This document shows positions 31,005 through 40,227 of a stretch of 64,000 bases of DNA, in pieces. A program made the translations under genes and the position numbers. This stretch comes from Usitatibacter rugosus (lineage in GTDB: Bacteria; Pseudomonadota; Gammaproteobacteria; Burkholderiales; Usitatibacteraceae). Under the pieces are notes generated by a model, which was not told the origin of the DNA, ran no database searches, and saw only the letters and a list, made by a program, of their open reading frames with translations. The number at the start of each line of letters is the position of its first letter. The first letter of the stretch is position 1. Location: contig NZ_CP053069.1 in assembly GCF_013003965.1 (NCBI RefSeq), forward strand, positions 961,419 to 1,025,418, in the 5' to 3' direction.

Positions 31005-32363
31005 CTACAGCGACCGCAGGAAGTTCAGCACGTCCTGCTTCAGGCGCTCCGGCATGTCGTTGAAGTCGTTCACCACCTGGTTGGCTTCGGAGGCGTTGCC
31101 GTCGCGCGAGCTGCCGCTGCGGTGCGCGGCGACCGCTTCCAGCAGGTCGTTCGTCCGGCCGTCATGCAGGAAGAAGATCCGCTGTCCCAGCCCCCAGAGC
31201 GGAGCGGTACGGAACTCGGACCCCGTCGCCGCGCCTTGCGAAACGCCATCCGCCAGCCCCGGCCCCATGTCGTGCAGCAGCAGGTCGGAGAACAGGTTGG
31301 CGTTCTTGTTGCGCAGCGCCGCGACGCCGGAATTGGCCGTCTTCAGGCTCGCCGTGTGGCACAGCGCGCAGCCGACGTTCGAGAACGCATCGCGGCCGCG
31401 GCCGATGGAGTCCGCCCCGCCCGGCGTGCTGGCCGAGGGCGTGGGGGGCGCCAGGAACCGCTGGAACACCGCGAACTTCTCGATCGCGCCGACGGCATCG
31501 AGTGGCACGACGGACTCCGTGTTGATGATGTCGTTCGGCACCGTCGCGAACTGGCACGACGCCGACTGGTCACGCTCCACCTGGAAGAGCTCGGTGGTGA
31601 TGCCCATCTCGACGTTGTAGGCCTCGCCCGCGAACAGCAGGAGCGACTGGTTCTGCGCCTTCCAGCCGAAGCGCGAAATGGTGCCGTCGTTGCCGTTGCG
31701 ATTCACCTTCCCCCTGATGCCTCGCGAGCGTTTCGCATCGGAGTTTGAAGACCGGTTCGCGAGGATCGCCGAGTCGGGAATCTGCTCCATCAACCCGGCG
31801 CCGAACACCGGCGTGGGAATCCGGAAGCTCACGTTGCGGTTGCGTACCGCCGCCTCGAAGTCCGGTTGTGCGAGGCGGCAACCGGGTGCGGCGGGACTGC
31901 CCGCGATCGTGAACAGCGCATGCACGCCGCCGTCGGGCGATCCGTCGGGGTTCTTCAGGAAACGCGCTTCACGGATGGGTCCGCTGGCGCTGAGGAACGA
32001 TGGAATGCGATTGGTCATACCGCGGCTGCTCGCAAACGCAACCTGCGGATTGACCGCGGGACTGGTGCCTCCGATGGCTGGTTGCGAGTGGCACCCGCCG
32101 CAGCCATCGAGGTTCATCGTGGGGCCGAGCCCTTCGTCGATCTCCTCGACTTCCGAGAAATCGAGCTTGCCTGAGTTGAAGAAATCGATCTCCTTCGCCG
32201 TGAGTCCGGTGAGAGGCGCTCCCGCGCCTGCGGGCCCGCTCCGCACGCCGGGATCGCGCGCGCGGAAAGTATTGGAGATCGTTTGGGGAGAAGCGATGTC
32301 GGAATAGAACATCGCCGTACCGAGCACTGCAACCGCGGGGATGACTAACGATAGCTTCCTCAT
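31005..32363 (-). CDS. Di-heme oxidoreductase (DUF1111/DHOR family), exported
   Basis: The 452-residue protein has an N-terminal hydrophobic signal (LSLVIPAVAVLGTAMFY) and two c-type heme sites, C88-GG-CH and C332-AL-CH. Other landmarks are IPTPVFGAGLMEQIPD, FGWKAQNQSLLLFAGEAY and the C-terminal GRTNDLLEAVAAHRSG. The family is periplasmic and is annotated as thiol oxidoreductase, but the true donors and acceptors are unsettled. It stands alone, without the imelysin (iron-uptake) genes that often accompany DHOR proteins. Confidence 0.9.
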   Translation of the reverse strand: MRKLSLVIPAVAVLGTAMFYSDIASPQTISNTFRARDPGVRSGPAGAGAPLTGLTAKEIDFFNSGKLDFSEVEEIDEGLGPTMNLDGCGGCHSQPAIGGTSPAVNPQVAFASSRGMTNRIPSFLSASGPIREARFLKNPDGSPDGGVHALFTIAGSPAAPGCRLAQPDFEAAVRNRNVSFRIPTPVFGAGLMEQIPDSAILANRSSNSDAKRSRGIRGKVNRNGNDGTISRFGWKAQNQSLLLFAGEAYNVEMGITTELFQVERDQSASCQFATVPNDIINTESVVPLDAVGAIEKFAVFQRFLAPPTPSASTPGGADSIGRGRDAFSNVGCALCHTASLKTANSGVAALRNKNANLFSDLLLHDMGPGLADGVSQGAATGSEFRTAPLWGLGQRIFFLHDGRTNDLLEAVAAHRSGSSRDGNASEANQVVNDFNDMPERLKQDVLNFLRSL

Positions 32364-32582
32364 GAGGTGGCGCTCCCTCTTCTGGTGTATGTGCGCCGTG
32401 GATTCCGGTTTCTTGTGGGTGGGTTAGCACGCATCACGCGTGCCACTTCGCCATTGCGCATGGATTCAACGGGTTGAATTGCGAACGGCAATGCCATTCG
32501 TCGTGCGCGAGCGACAGCGAAATATCGCCTGCGCGCTATGGCGTTGAATACGTGGAGAACAATGCGTCGCTGGAACGTGACG

Positions 32583-33470
32583 CTAAAGGGCGAGTTCTTC
32601 CCTGCGCAGCGTGAACACGTAGCCCGCACCGCTGCTCGTTTCCGGCCACTTGAACGGCAGCCGCGGGAAAGCGCGCTCGAGCGCCTTGCGGTTGTGTCCG
32701 ATTTCGACCACCAGCATTCCGCCGGGATTCAGGTGCGCCGCCGCCTCGCGCAGGATGGTGCGCGTGTGGTCGAGGCCGTCGCGGCCGCTCGCCAGTGCGA
32801 GCGTGGGCTCCGCGCGGTATTCGGCCGGCAGCTTCTTCATCGAAGAAGCCTTCACGTACGGCGGGTTCGAGAGGATGAGGTCGTAGGTCCGCTCGCCCAG
32901 CGCCGCGAAAAGATCGGAACGCACGAGGCCGATGCGCCGCGCGAGCCCGTAGTCGAGGATGTTGCGCTTGGCGACGTCGAGCGCGTCCTGCGAGAGGTCG
33001 GCCCCATCCACCTTCGCGCCCGGGAACATGAGCGCGGCGAGGATCGCGAGGCAGCCGGAGCCGGTGCAGAGGTCGAGCACGGAGCCCACCGACTCGCGGT
33101 TCGGGTGGCCGAAGAACGTCGGCAGCTCGTCCCAGCGGCGCGGCTGCATCCACTCCGCGATGAAGGAGCGCGGCACGATCACGCGCTCGTCCACGTAGAA
33201 GCGGTGCTCGCCCAGCCACGCCTCCTTCAGCAGGTACGCCGCGGGCTTGCGCGTGGCGATGCGCCGCTCCACGAGCGCGCGGAAGGACTTCACCTTCGCG
33301 ACCGTCGGCGTGTCGGGCAGGTGCTCGTTCAGCGAGTCGAGCGGCAGGCGAAGCGAATGCAGCAACAGCCACACCGCCTCGTCGAGGACATTGGTGGTCC
33401 CGTGGCCGAAGGAGACGTCCGCCTTCTCCAGGCGCGCGACCGCCTCGTCGAGGAGCTCGCTGACCGTCAC
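32583..33470 (-). CDS. prmB: 50S ribosomal protein L3 N5-glutamine methyltransferase
   Basis: The 295-residue SAM methyltransferase has motif [14 protein letters not shown] (131-143) and the catalytic NPPY (202-205, [14 protein letters not shown]). The PrmB/PrmC N-terminal helical domain starts [36 protein letters not shown] is PrmB-like. It methylates Gln of ribosomal protein L3. The start is GTG at 33470, overlapping the dapE stop as GTGA; the frame stays open far upstream but that is dapE shadow. Last gene of the nine-gene dap/pilU block. Confidence 0.93.
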   Translation of the reverse strand: MTVSELLDEAVARLEKADVSFGHGTTNVLDEAVWLLLHSLRLPLDSLNEHLPDTPTVAKVKSFRALVERRIATRKPAAYLLKEAWLGEHRFYVDERVIVPRSFIAEWMQPRRWDELPTFFGHPNRESVGSVLDLCTGSGCLAILAALMFPGAKVDGADLSQDALDVAKRNILDYGLARRIGLVRSDLFAALGERTYDLILSNPPYVKASSMKKLPAEYRAEPTLALASGRDGLDHTRTILREAAAHLNPGGMLVVEIGHNRKALERAFPRLPFKWPETSSGAGYVFTLRREELAL

Positions 33471-34597
33471 AGGAGCAGGCCTTCGAGGGACCGGCGATAG
33501 ACCTCGGCGAGGGGCTCGATCTCTTCCAGCGCCACCGCCTCGTTCACCTTGTGGATCGAGCGGTTCACCGGGCCGAACTCCACCACCTGCGGGCAGATGT
33601 CGATGATGAAGCGTCCGTCGGACGTGCCGCCGGTGCAGTTGATCTCCGGCGTCACGCCCGAGACCTGCTTCACCACGCTCGTGAGCGTGTCCACGAGGCG
33701 CCCGCGCTTGGTGAGGAAGGGCTTGCCGCCCAAGATCCACTCGAGGCCGTAGTCGAGGCCGTGGCGGTCGAGGATCTGCTTCACGCGCGCCTGGAGGCCC
33801 TCCGGCGTGCTCTCCGTGGAGAAGCGGAAGTTGAAGTCGATGCGCACCTGGCCCGGGATGATGTTCTGCGCGCCGGTGCCGGCGTGGATGTTGGAGACCT
33901 GGAATGTGGTGGGCGGGAAGTGCGCGTTGCCCTTGTCCCATTCCGTGGCCACGAGCTCCGCGATCGCGGGCGCGGCGAGGTGGACGGGATTCTTCGCGCG
34001 GTGCGGATAGGCGACGTGGCCCTGGATCCCCTCCACCGCGAGCTTGCCGGTGAGCGTGCCGCGCCGGCCGTTCTTGATCGTGTCGCCGAAGACTTGCGAG
34101 GACGAAGGCTCGCCCACGATGCAGTAGTCGATCGTCTCGCCGCGGCGCTTCAGCTCCTCCACGACGCGCACGGTGCCATCGACGGCCGGGCCTTCCTCGT
34201 CGGAGGTGATGAGCAGCGCCACCGAGCCGGGATGCGCCGGATGGTCGCGGACGAAGCGCTCGGCGGCGGTCACGAAGGCGGCGATGGCGGTCTTCATGTC
34301 CGCGGCGCCGCGGCCGTAGAGCTTGCCCTCGCGGATCGTCGGCGCGAACGGATCGGAGTGCCACTTCTCGACCGGCCCGGACGGCACGACGTCTGTGTGT
34401 CCGGCGAGCACGACGAGCGGCCTCGCGGTTCCGTGGCGGATCCACAGGTTCGTGACGTCGCCATGCGCCATCACCTCGGGCTTGAAGCCGAGGGGGGCGA
34501 GGCGGTCGATCAGGAGTTGCTGGCAGCCTTCGTCGGCCGGTGTTACGGACTTACGCGCGATCAGCGCCTTGGCCAGCTCTAGCGTCTCGTTCTTCAA
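33467..34597 (-). CDS. dapE: Succinyl-diaminopimelate desuccinylase
   Basis: The 376-residue M20-family zinc enzyme makes LL-diaminopimelate and succinate in lysine/peptidoglycan synthesis. It carries [45 protein letters not shown] (catalytic Glu), [12 protein letters not shown] and the final metal His region. The N-terminal coding region overlaps the 3' end of the small DUF962 gene by 47 bp, so it depends on upstream translation. Confidence 0.96.
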   Translation of the reverse strand: MKNETLELAKALIARKSVTPADEGCQQLLIDRLAPLGFKPEVMAHGDVTNLWIRHGTARPLVVLAGHTDVVPSGPVEKWHSDPFAPTIREGKLYGRGAADMKTAIAAFVTAAERFVRDHPAHPGSVALLITSDEEGPAVDGTVRVVEELKRRGETIDYCIVGEPSSSQVFGDTIKNGRRGTLTGKLAVEGIQGHVAYPHRAKNPVHLAAPAIAELVATEWDKGNAHFPPTTFQVSNIHAGTGAQNIIPGQVRIDFNFRFSTESTPEGLQARVKQILDRHGLDYGLEWILGGKPFLTKRGRLVDTLTSVVKQVSGVTPEINCTGGTSDGRFIIDICPQVVEFGPVNRSIHKVNEAVALEEIEPLAEVYRRSLEGLLL

Positions 34598-34898
34598 AAG
34601 GGATTTTTCCGGTCAGCAGTTGCCAGTACATCACCCAGTCGCCCAAGAGGCTGTAGCCGGGGTACTTGAAGGTCGCGGGGCGGTTCTTCTCGAACGCGAA
34701 GTGGCCGACCCAGGCGAAGCCGTAGCCCGCGACCGGCACCAGCGCGAAGATCCACATCCTGCCGGTGAAGAGCGCCGCCACGATCAACGCCAGCACCAGC
34801 GTGCTGCCGGCGAAGTGGAGCTTGCGGCACGTGGGGTTGCGGTGCTCGGAGAGGTAGTAGGGGTAGAACTCCCGGAAGGTGGCGTAGGCCATGGTCAT
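34551..34898 (-). CDS. DUF962/Mpo1-like membrane protein, short paralogue
   Basis: The 115-residue protein has [25 protein letters not shown], two hydrophobic segments ([31 protein letters not shown]) and [20 protein letters not shown] (cited in parts). The spaced His residues (HRNP, KLHF, GHF) are those of the DUF962 family, of which yeast Mpo1 is an Fe(II) dioxygenase for 2-hydroxy fatty acids. It overlaps its longer paralogue by 4 bp and dapE by 47 bp. Confidence 0.86.
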   Translation of the reverse strand: MTMAYATFREFYPYYLSEHRNPTCRKLHFAGSTLVLALIVAALFTGRMWIFALVPVAGYGFAWVGHFAFEKNRPATFKYPGYSLLGDWVMYWQLLTGKIPFEERDARAGQGADRA

Positions 34899-35431
34899 GC
34901 GGTCGGCGAGGTGCCGTCGCTGCGGCGCGCGACGGTGGGGCCCACGCGGTCTTCGATGTAGCGGCGCAGCTCCGGCTTGGCGCCGAAGAGGAAGAAGGCT
35001 TCGGCGAGCACGAAGAGCGGTCCGATCAGGAGCTGCTTCACGTCATCGTAGAAGGCGGGCTTCATGCCCTCGAAGTAGTGGCCCCAGTACTGCAGGGCCC
35101 AGCCGACGACGAAGATGCCGAGCGCCCAGCCGAGCGATTGCGGGATGCTCTCGCGCGCCGTGATCTCGCTCGCCCCGGCGCACATCAGGAGCAGGATGAC
35201 GGCCATCGTGATGCCGAGCATCTTGTCCAGCGCGACGTAGTAGACGATCGCCGCCGCGGTCGTCAACACCGCGAGCGGAACGACGATGGAGCCGAACGGG
35301 AAGGTCACCGTGTTCAGCGCCAGCACCACCGAGAACACGATCAGCGGCACGCCGACGAAATGCGTGGCGATATTGCGACGGTCGCGGTGGTAGGCGGCGT
35401 ATTGGGTGAGGGTCTCGTGGATCGATTGCAT
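34895..35431 (-). CDS. DUF962/Mpo1-like membrane protein, long paralogue
   Basis: The 178-residue protein has the family pattern YAAYHRDRRNIATHFVGVPLIVFS with conserved HRD and THFVG (cited in part), four to five hydrophobic segments, then ALQYWGHYFEGMKPAF and LLIGPLFVLAEAFFLFG. Mpo1 of yeast catalyses alpha-oxidation of 2-hydroxy fatty acids in phytosphingosine breakdown; the bacterial substrate is not known. It starts 4 bp after the RDD-pilin gene stop. Confidence 0.88.
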   Translation of the reverse strand: MQSIHETLTQYAAYHRDRRNIATHFVGVPLIVFSVVLALNTVTFPFGSIVVPLAVLTTAAAIVYYVALDKMLGITMAVILLLMCAGASEITARESIPQSLGWALGIFVVGWALQYWGHYFEGMKPAFYDDVKQLLIGPLFVLAEAFFLFGAKPELRRYIEDRVGPTVARRSDGTSPTA

Positions 35432-35435
35432 GGCG

Positions 35436-36362
35436 TCAGCTCCGGCAGTTTGGCGGCAGGAACCTCGATTTGATGCCGCCGGGCGAGCAGGTCCAGGTGA
35501 CGGGGTTCGCCGCGTCCGCGGTGAACAGCACCTCGCCTTCGCCGACGGAGGGCGGCATGCCCCTGGGCATCACGCCGATGACGACCTTCGGGCCTTGCAC
35601 CGAGAGGCGTGTCGCGCCCACGTTAGGCGACATGGGTTGGACGAAGCCCGCCTCCTCGAGGGTGGCGGGGAGCTTGCCGTTCTTCGCGTGGAACTGCTGC
35701 ACCGCGGACTTCGCGGCGTTGCCGGTGGCGACCACTTCCACCATCTTCGAACGCGACAAGTAGTCCTGGTAGGCGGGAATCGAGATCGCCGCGACGATGC
35801 CGCCCCACATCGGAAGCGGGCCCAGCAGCACGATCATCACCCACACGCCCCAGGTGAGCTTCATGGTGCCGCTGCCGGCCGCGGCTTCCTCCGGCGACGC
35901 ATCCTTCCGGACGACCAGGGTGCTGGCCATCATGTCGTGCAGGGCCTGCTTGCGCTCGGTGAAGGCGGCCATGACGAAGCCGACCAGCAGCAGGACCGCG
36001 GAGACCCAGGCGGCGAAGTGGCGGCCCGTGGCGCGCAGGAAGCTGATGCGCTCGCCTTCGAGATCCGTCACCTTGATGCCGAAGGCCATCTTCCCGAGCG
36101 TCGCCTGGCGGCTGCTGCTGTGCATCAGCGAGTAGTAGAGCCAGGCGAGGGCGATGCCCACGAGCGTGGCCAGGAGGTCGAACCCCGGCTTCATCGTCAC
36201 CAGGCCGAACGTGATCGCGAACGAGATGACGTTCACCAGCACCGCGTCGAGCCAGTAGGCGGAGAAGCGCCGCCAGAAGCCGGCGTAGATCGCTTCGCCC
36301 GAGTCCTCGGCGGCGAGCCGGGCCTTCGGCGGATTCCAGGGCGATGCGGTGGTGGTGCTCAC
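35436..36362 (-). CDS. RDD membrane domain fused to a pilin-like C-terminal domain
   Basis: The 308-residue protein has an RDD domain at about 25-150 (YAGFWRRFSAYWLDAVLVNVIS, ATLGKMAFGIKVTD, cited in part) with its Arg-Asp-Asp-type charged residues and three hydrophobic helices. A fourth helix at about 170-200 (VWVMIVLLGPLPMWGGIVAAISIPAYQDYLSRSK, cited in part) reads like the N-terminal helix of a type IV pilin after its cleavage site. A soluble pilin-like domain follows (SAVQQFHAKNGKLPATLEEAGF). No prepilin GFTLxE site is present. The start is GTG at 36362, 17 bp after pilU. Confidence 0.83.
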   Translation of the reverse strand: MSTTTASPWNPPKARLAAEDSGEAIYAGFWRRFSAYWLDAVLVNVISFAITFGLVTMKPGFDLLATLVGIALAWLYYSLMHSSSRQATLGKMAFGIKVTDLEGERISFLRATGRHFAAWVSAVLLLVGFVMAAFTERKQALHDMMASTLVVRKDASPEEAAAGSGTMKLTWGVWVMIVLLGPLPMWGGIVAAISIPAYQDYLSRSKMVEVVATGNAAKSAVQQFHAKNGKLPATLEEAGFVQPMSPNVGATRLSVQGPKVVIGVMPRGMPPSVGEGEVLFTADAANPVTWTCSPGGIKSRFLPPNCRS

Positions 36363-36379
36363 GGCGCGCGAGCCCGGCC

Positions 36380-37540
36380 TCAGCCGAACTTCTCTTCGGT
36401 CTCTTCGGTGATCTTGAAGCCGCCGAAGCCGCCGGCGGAGGTCATCGAAGGCTGCTTCGCCTTCTCGCTCGCCATCGGCATGATCCCGGAGTTGCCGAGC
36501 AGCAGCCCGAGGTTGGTGGCCGAATCGGCGTTCATGAGCGCTTCCTCGGTGGAGATCTTGCCGCTGCGCACCAGGCGGAAGAGATCCTGCTCGAAGGTCT
36601 GCGAGCCGGGCGACATGGACTTCTCCATCGCCTCCTTCACTTCGCCCACTTCGCCTTTCTCGATCTGCTCCTGCATGTTGCGGGTGTTGAGCAGCACTTC
36701 GACGGCCGGCGTGCGGCCGCCCTCGATCGTCTTCACCAGGCGCTGCGAGATGATCGCCTTCAGCGACACGGCGAGATCCTGCAGCAGCATGGGGCGTACT
36801 TCCAGCGGGAAGAAGCTGATCACGCGGTTCATGGCCTGGTAGGCGTTGTTCGCGTGCAGCGTGGACAGGCACAGGTGGCCGGAGAGCGCGTACGTGAGGG
36901 CCATGCGCATCGTTTCCTGGTCGCGGATCTCGCCGATCAGGATGATGTCCGGCGCCTGGCGCATCGCATTGCGCAGCGCCTCGTGGAAGGCGAGCGTGTC
37001 GTTGCCGACTTCACGCTGGTTGAAGATGGCCTTCTTGGGCGTGAAGACGTATTCGATCGGGTCCTCGATCGTGAGGATGTGGCCGGGCCCCTGGTTGTTG
37101 CGGAAGTCGAGCATCGAGGCGAGCGTGGTCGACTTGCCGGACCCGGTGGCGCCGACCACGAGGATCAGGCCGCGCTTTTCCATGATGAGCGAGGAGAGCA
37201 CCGGCGGCAGGTTCAGGCTCGCCATGCTCGGGATGTCGCCCGTCACGAAGCGGATCACGACGGAGACGGCGCCCTTCTGCCAGAACATGTTGACGCGGAA
37301 GTTGCCGATGCCGGGCATGGGCTTCGCGAAGTTGAGCTCCCGGTCCTTCTCGAAGGTCTCGATCTGGCGCGGGGTGAGCATCTCGTACGCGATCTTCTTG
37401 CACTGCTCCCCGTCCATGGGCGCGGGGTTGACCGGCATGATCGTGCCGTTGATCTTGATGCTGAGCGGGGAACCCGCGGAGATGAAGATGTCCGACGCCT
37501 TCTTCTCGGACATCAGCTGCAGGAGCTTCTCGATGAACAT
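36380..37540 (-). CDS. pilU: Type IV pilus retraction ATPase PilU
   Basis: The 386-residue secretion-superfamily ATPase has Walker A GATGSGKST (about 130-138), Asp box ILTIEDPIEYVF, Walker B DIILIGEIRDQETM and His box HLCLSTLHANNAYQAMNR. The C-terminus (FGGFKITEETEEKFG) is of PilU type; PilT has a shorter, different end. PilU supports PilT in pilus retraction under load. pilT, pilB and other pil genes are not in the window; instead it sits 27 bp after dapD in the dap block. Confidence 0.93.
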   Translation of the reverse strand: MFIEKLLQLMSEKKASDIFISAGSPLSIKINGTIMPVNPAPMDGEQCKKIAYEMLTPRQIETFEKDRELNFAKPMPGIGNFRVNMFWQKGAVSVVIRFVTGDIPSMASLNLPPVLSSLIMEKRGLILVVGATGSGKSTTLASMLDFRNNQGPGHILTIEDPIEYVFTPKKAIFNQREVGNDTLAFHEALRNAMRQAPDIILIGEIRDQETMRMALTYALSGHLCLSTLHANNAYQAMNRVISFFPLEVRPMLLQDLAVSLKAIISQRLVKTIEGGRTPAVEVLLNTRNMQEQIEKGEVGEVKEAMEKSMSPGSQTFEQDLFRLVRSGKISTEEALMNADSATNLGLLLGNSGIMPMASEKAKQPSMTSAGGFGGFKITEETEEKFG

Positions 37541-37567
37541 GGAAAACGTGCCTCCGTGTAGACCCCT

Positions 37568-38389
37568 CTAGTCGCCGCGCAGCAGCTCGTTGATGCTTGT
37601 TTTTGCTCGCGTCTTGGCGTCGACCTGCTTCACGATCACCGCGCAATACAAACTATACCGTCCTTCGGGGTCGGGGAGGTTGCCGGAGACCACCACGCTC
37701 CCGGGGGGGATTTTGCCGTAGCTGACCTCGCCCGTCGCGCGGTTGTAGATCTTCGTGCTCTGCCCGATGTAGACCCCCATCGAGATCACCGAGCCCTCGC
37801 CGACGATCACGCCCTCGACCACCTCGCTGCGGGCGCCGACGAAGCAGTTGTCCTCGATGATCGTGGGGTTGGCCTGGAGGGGCTCCAGCACGCCGCCGAT
37901 GCCCACGCCCCCGGAAAGGTGCACGCCCTTGCCGATCTGGGCGCACGAGCCCACGGTGGCCCAGGTGTCGACCATCGTGCCCTCGTCCACGTAGGCGCCG
38001 ATGTTCACGTACGAAGGCATGAGCACCACGTTCTTCGCGATGAAGGCGCCGTGGCGCACCGCGGCGGGCGGCACGACGCGGTAGCCGCCGGCGGCGAAGT
38101 CGGCCTGCGTGTAGCGGGCGAACTTCGAATCGACCTTGTCGAAATAGTGGGCGTAGCCGCCCTGCATGATCTCGTTGTCGCGCAGGCGGAAGGAGAGCAG
38201 CACGGCCTTCTTCACCCACTGGTGGGTGATCCACTCGCCGCCCTGCTTCTCGGAGACGCGGAGCTTGCCGGCATCCAGTTGCGCAATGACGGCTTCCACG
38301 GCCTTGCGCAGGTCCGCGGGGGCGTTGTCGGGGTTGAACTCGGCGCGCTTTTCCCACGCGCCATCGATGGCCTGCTGCAGGTCGGTCAT
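37568..38389 (-). CDS. dapD: Tetrahydrodipicolinate N-succinyltransferase
   Basis: The 273-residue enzyme succinylates tetrahydrodipicolinate in the DAP/lysine pathway. It has the left-handed beta-helix hexapeptide repeats from about residue 115 ([33 protein letters not shown], cited in part) and the family motifs [14 protein letters not shown] and [14 protein letters not shown]. The N-terminal helical domain starts [15 protein letters not shown]. Its ATG overlaps the stop of the cyclase-like gene by 4 bp. Confidence 0.96.
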   Translation of the reverse strand: MTDLQQAIDGAWEKRAEFNPDNAPADLRKAVEAVIAQLDAGKLRVSEKQGGEWITHQWVKKAVLLSFRLRDNEIMQGGYAHYFDKVDSKFARYTQADFAAGGYRVVPPAAVRHGAFIAKNVVLMPSYVNIGAYVDEGTMVDTWATVGSCAQIGKGVHLSGGVGIGGVLEPLQANPTIIEDNCFVGARSEVVEGVIVGEGSVISMGVYIGQSTKIYNRATGEVSYGKIPPGSVVVSGNLPDPEGRYSLYCAVIVKQVDAKTRAKTSINELLRGD

Positions 38390-38991
38390 TTCGGATTCCG
38401 GTGCTGGACGTTGAAGGTCTGGAGCTCGAGCCCCGAGATCGAGAACTGCTGCTCGGAGAACGGGTGGGGGAAGGCGGCGCCGAGGCGCGCTCGCGCTCCC
38501 GGGGTGAGGAGGATCTCGCCGGCGCGAGCGAGGTCCTCGCCCAGCTTGAAGGCCGTGTTCACGGTGTCGCCGAAGCAGCGGCAGCCGTCCACGAAGAGGA
38601 AGCGGCCGAAGTCGATGCCGATGGCCACCTCGATCATCTGGCCGCCGTCGGGCTTCATCTGCAGCTCGAAGGCGCGGTTCATGGCGATACCCGCATCGAC
38701 GGCCTGCGGCACGTCCGGGAACACCGCCATGAGGTTGTCGGCGTGGAACTCGACCAGGGCCCCGCCGTGTGCATCGACGATGGGCTTGGTGATCACCTGC
38801 ATGCGGCGGATCAAGCCGAGGTAGCTCAGGATGCCGCTCCGGCGCACGGTGAGCGAGAAGTGGCTCATGTCGAGCGCCATCACCGCGCGCTCCACGCCGA
38901 AGCGCTCCCAGATCTGGGCCTCGAGCGATTGACGCTCCGCCTCGCCCGCGTTGGGCAGGCGGTCGATGAGGGCGAAGAACTCGTCCCTCAT
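38386..38991 (-). CDS. Class III nucleotide cyclase-like protein embedded in the dap operon
   Basis: The 201-residue protein is a single cyclase homology domain after about 35 N-terminal residues. Landmarks are [15 protein letters not shown] (Asp41 at the first metal position), [16 protein letters not shown] (Asp85 at the second; Glu81 where adenylate cyclases have Lys) and [16 protein letters not shown] (Asn145 kept; Lys149 at the transition-state Arg position). The canonical G of xxGD is Ala84. It may be a guanylate-type, altered or inactive cyclase. It overlaps dapC and dapD by 4 bp each. Confidence 0.75.
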   Translation of the reverse strand: MRDEFFALIDRLPNAGEAERQSLEAQIWERFGVERAVMALDMSHFSLTVRRSGILSYLGLIRRMQVITKPIVDAHGGALVEFHADNLMAVFPDVPQAVDAGIAMNRAFELQMKPDGGQMIEVAIGIDFGRFLFVDGCRCFGDTVNTAFKLGEDLARAGEILLTPGARARLGAAFPHPFSEQQFSISGLELQTFNVQHRNPK

Positions 38992-40208
38992 CCGCGCGAG
39001 GCGACCGCCGCGGGCTTGCGCGCGCGGACGAACTGCGCGATGCGCTTGCCGGATTCGACGGCATCCTCGACCGTGGAGACGAGTGCGATGCGGATGAAGC
39101 CGCGGCCCGGGTTGGTGCCGTGGGCGTCGCGCGAGAGGTAGCTGCCGGGCAGCACCATGATGTGCGCCTCGGTGAAGAGGTCGCGCGCGAAGGCTTCGTC
39201 GTCGCCGCGCACGTCCGCCCAGAAGTAGAACGCGGCGTCGGGCATCGTGAGGGGCAGCACCGGATTCACGAGGTCGCGGAAGGCGGCGAACTTCTCGCGA
39301 TAAAGGCGGCGGTTCTCCAGCACGTGCGCCTCGTCGCCCCACGCGGCGACGGAGGCCGACTGCACCGTGTTCGACATCGCGGTGCCGTGGTACGTGCGAT
39401 AGAGCAGGAAGTCCTTGAGGATCGCGGCGTCGCCCGCGGCGAAGCCCGAGCGGAGGCCCGGCGCATTGGAACGCTTCGACAGCGAGCCCATGGCGACCAG
39501 GCGCGGGTAGCCCTCGCGGCCGAGCTGCTTCGCCACGGCGAGCGCGCCCACCGGCGGCTTCGACTCGTCGAAGTAGATCTCGCTGTAGCACTCGTCGGAG
39601 ACGATCACGAAGCCGTGCTTGTCGGAGAGCTCGAAGAGCCGCTTCCATTCGGCGGCGGTCATCACGCGGCCGTTGGGATTGTTCGGCGAGCAGGCGAAGA
39701 GCAGCTTCGTGCGCTTCCACACGTCTTCGGGCACGGAGTCCCAGTCGGCGGCATGGTTCTGCGCCGCGAGGGAGTTCACGAAATACGGCTGGGCACCGCC
39801 CAACAGCGTGGCGCCCTCGTAGATCTGATAGAACGGATTCGGGCACACGACGTACGCGTTCTTGTCGGCCGGATCGAGCACCGCCTGCGCGATCGAGAAG
39901 ATCGCCTCCCGGCTGCCGGTCACCGGGATCACCTGTGTTTCCGGATCGAGCGTGCCGAGGCCGTGGCGCTTCGCGATCCACTTAGCCATCGCTTCGCGCA
40001 GCTCCGGCAGCCCCTTCGACTGCGGGTAGCGGGCGAGGCCGCCGAGGTTCTTCGTGACCGCATCCTTCAGCAGCGCGGGCGTCGGATGCTGCGGCTCGCC
40101 GATGGACAGGTTGATGAGCGGCACGCCCTTCGGGGGCTCGAGGCCGGCGAGGTTGGTGCGGATGCGTTCGAAGGGGTAGGGCTTGAGGAGGCCGAGGCGG
40201 GGATTCAT
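38988..40208 (-). CDS. dapC: Succinyldiaminopimelate transaminase
   Basis: The 406-residue fold-type I aminotransferase starts [17 protein letters not shown]. It has [45 protein letters not shown] and the PLP lysine in [15 protein letters not shown]. It converts N-succinyl-2-amino-6-oxopimelate to N-succinyl-LL-DAP, the step between dapD and dapE, both in the same transcription block. The ATG at 40208 is chosen; the frame continues upstream through the inverted repeat but that is not protein-like. It heads the block. Confidence 0.94.
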   Translation of the reverse strand: MNPRLGLLKPYPFERIRTNLAGLEPPKGVPLINLSIGEPQHPTPALLKDAVTKNLGGLARYPQSKGLPELREAMAKWIAKRHGLGTLDPETQVIPVTGSREAIFSIAQAVLDPADKNAYVVCPNPFYQIYEGATLLGGAQPYFVNSLAAQNHAADWDSVPEDVWKRTKLLFACSPNNPNGRVMTAAEWKRLFELSDKHGFVIVSDECYSEIYFDESKPPVGALAVAKQLGREGYPRLVAMGSLSKRSNAPGLRSGFAAGDAAILKDFLLYRTYHGTAMSNTVQSASVAAWGDEAHVLENRRLYREKFAAFRDLVNPVLPLTMPDAAFYFWADVRGDDEAFARDLFTEAHIMVLPGSYLSRDAHGTNPGRGFIRIALVSTVEDAVESGKRIAQFVRARKPAAVASRG

Positions 40209-40227
40209 CTTTGAATTATAAATCTTT

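Noticed and set aside
33471-34445. In-frame extension of prmB to about 620 residues
   Set aside because: The extra N-terminal part is the shifted frame of dapE; GTG at 33470 overlapping the dapE stop gives a normal-length PrmB.
38392-39064. In-frame extension of dapD upstream of 38389
   Set aside because: The added sequence is the off-frame translation of the cyclase-like gene; the standard DapD N-terminus starts at 38389.
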